DNA from: Terriglobales bacterium
GTDB lineage: Bacteria; Acidobacteriota; Terriglobia; Terriglobales; Acidobacteriaceae
Direction of reading: 5' to 3'
Length of the DNA: 64,000 nucleotides
Assembly (NCBI GenBank): GCA_025936825.1
Contig: JAICSO010000011.1
Span: 1 to 64,000 of the forward strand
The notes under the pieces were generated by a model, which saw only the letters and a program-made list of their open reading frames with translations, did not search any database and was not told where the DNA came from. Below are positions 63,422 through 64,000 of this stretch, piece after piece. Each line of letters starts with the position of its first letter. The stretch's first letter is position 1. Made by a program: the position numbers and the translations under genes.

Positions 63422-64000
63422 ATGAGCCGGTCTATCAGCGTTTTTGGCCTGGGTTACGTCGGTACTGTCACGGCAGCCTGTTTAGCCAGCAAAGGAAACC
63501 GAGTGATCGGCGTGGACCTCAGCCCGATCAAAGTGAATGCCATGGAGTCCGGTAAGAGCCCGATTGTTGAGCCGCGCGTCTCCGAAATGATCGCGGAATG
63601 CAACAAGGCTTGCCGCCTGCATGCGACCAGCAGCGCCGCGGATGCGGTGATGCAGACAGAAATCTCGTTCCTGTGCGTGGGAACGCCGAGCCTCCGCAAT
63701 GGGAAGCTGGATCTCGGGCACATCGAACCGGTCTGCCGCGAGATCGGTGAAGTTTTGAAAAAGAAAGATTCCTTTCACCTGGTGGTATTGCGGAGTACGG
63801 TTCTGCCGGGAACCGCCGAAAAAATTGTCGTACCCACGCTCGAGAAAGCCAGCGGTAAGAAGTTGGGCGAGGGCTTCGGCGTTTGCGTTAATCCAGAATT
63901 CATGCGCGAGGGCACGGCAGTCGCGGACTTTTTGGAACCGTCGATGACTGTGATTGGGTCATCCGATCCGGCGCACAGCGCAATCCTTGCCGATCTTTAT
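63422..64000 (+). CDS. UDP-glucose/GDP-mannose 6-dehydrogenase (AlgD-like), 3' truncated by the window
   Basis: The first 193 codons are visible, with no stop before the window end. N-terminal Rossmann motif SVFGLGYVGTVTAACLASKG, then VIGVDLSP, ISFLCVGTPS, LDLGHIEPVCREIGE, VLRSTVLPGT and VNPEFMREGTAVADF. The CVGTPS-xxNGxLDL and NPEFMREG patterns are closest to GDP-mannose dehydrogenase AlgD. It oxidises a nucleotide sugar to a uronic acid for exopolysaccharide, matching the lyase and transferase genes next door. The catalytic Cys lies beyond the window. Confidence 0.9.
   Translation, partial: MSRSISVFGLGYVGTVTAACLASKGNRVIGVDLSPIKVNAMESGKSPIVEPRVSEMIAECNKACRLHATSSAADAVMQTEISFLCVGTPSLRNGKLDLGHIEPVCREIGEVLKKKDSFHLVVLRSTVLPGTAEKIVVPTLEKASGKKLGEGFGVCVNPEFMREGTAVADFLEPSMTVIGSSDPAHSAILADLY

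Overview
The window looks like a chromosome segment of a Gram-negative soil-type bacterium, most likely an Acidobacteriota (Terriglobia, Koribacter-like). This rests on my recognition of the gene families: a secreted VWFA-type protein of the kind common in acidobacteria, acidobacterial-looking secreted proteins, moderately high GC, many GTG/TTG starts, and intergenic space crowded with inverted repeats. No rRNA or tRNA gene was recognised.

Layout. 1-7.1 kb: the 3' end of a nonribosomal peptide synthetase (ending in a thioesterase), its phosphopantetheinyl transferase and a polysaccharide-type flippase. 7.3-24.6 kb: mixed housekeeping and secreted genes (VWA protein, uvrA, CPBP protease, rarA, a TrmH methyltransferase, tsaC, a YdcF protein, two DinB proteins, a secreted esterase, DUF92, Ku, a beta-propeller protein). 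Within this stretch a GxxExxY nuclease-like gene is framed by inverted 30-bp repeats, and a 354-bp tandem duplication carries two short elements framed by the same repeats.

24.7-40.5 kb: a chemosensory and two-component locus. On the minus strand, in transcription order: TonB-like protein, MCP, cheW, cheR, cheA, cheB, cheY, cheX. Divergently: a large GAF/PAS histidine kinase, a receiver, an NtrC-type sigma-54 activator, an unknown protein, and a protein with a kinase-like His box but no ATPase domain. I see sigma-54 -24/-12 elements before the che operon and before the unknown protein, each with upstream GAGACA/TGTCTC inverted repeats. This suggests the local activator drives both.

40.8-46.4 kb: a minus-strand translation cluster (rplM, rpsI, rpsB, tsf, an unknown gene, pyrH) whose gaps are packed with 7-bp tandem repeats of many different unit sequences. 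46.7-52.3 kb: small secreted or unknown genes, rsmI, a PEP-mutase-family enzyme, yqeY and a SYLF-domain protein.

52.4-64 kb: a PAPS and surface-polysaccharide region. It holds a fused ATP sulfurylase/APS kinase (makes PAPS), a sulfotransferase (uses PAPS), a CysQ phosphatase (removes PAP), an AsnB-type amidotransferase, a heparinase-like polysaccharide lyase, two GT4 glycosyltransferases and the start of an AlgD-like nucleotide-sugar dehydrogenase. Together they suggest synthesis of a sulfated, uronic-acid-containing exopolysaccharide.

All family names come from reading translations and motifs by eye; no database search was run.
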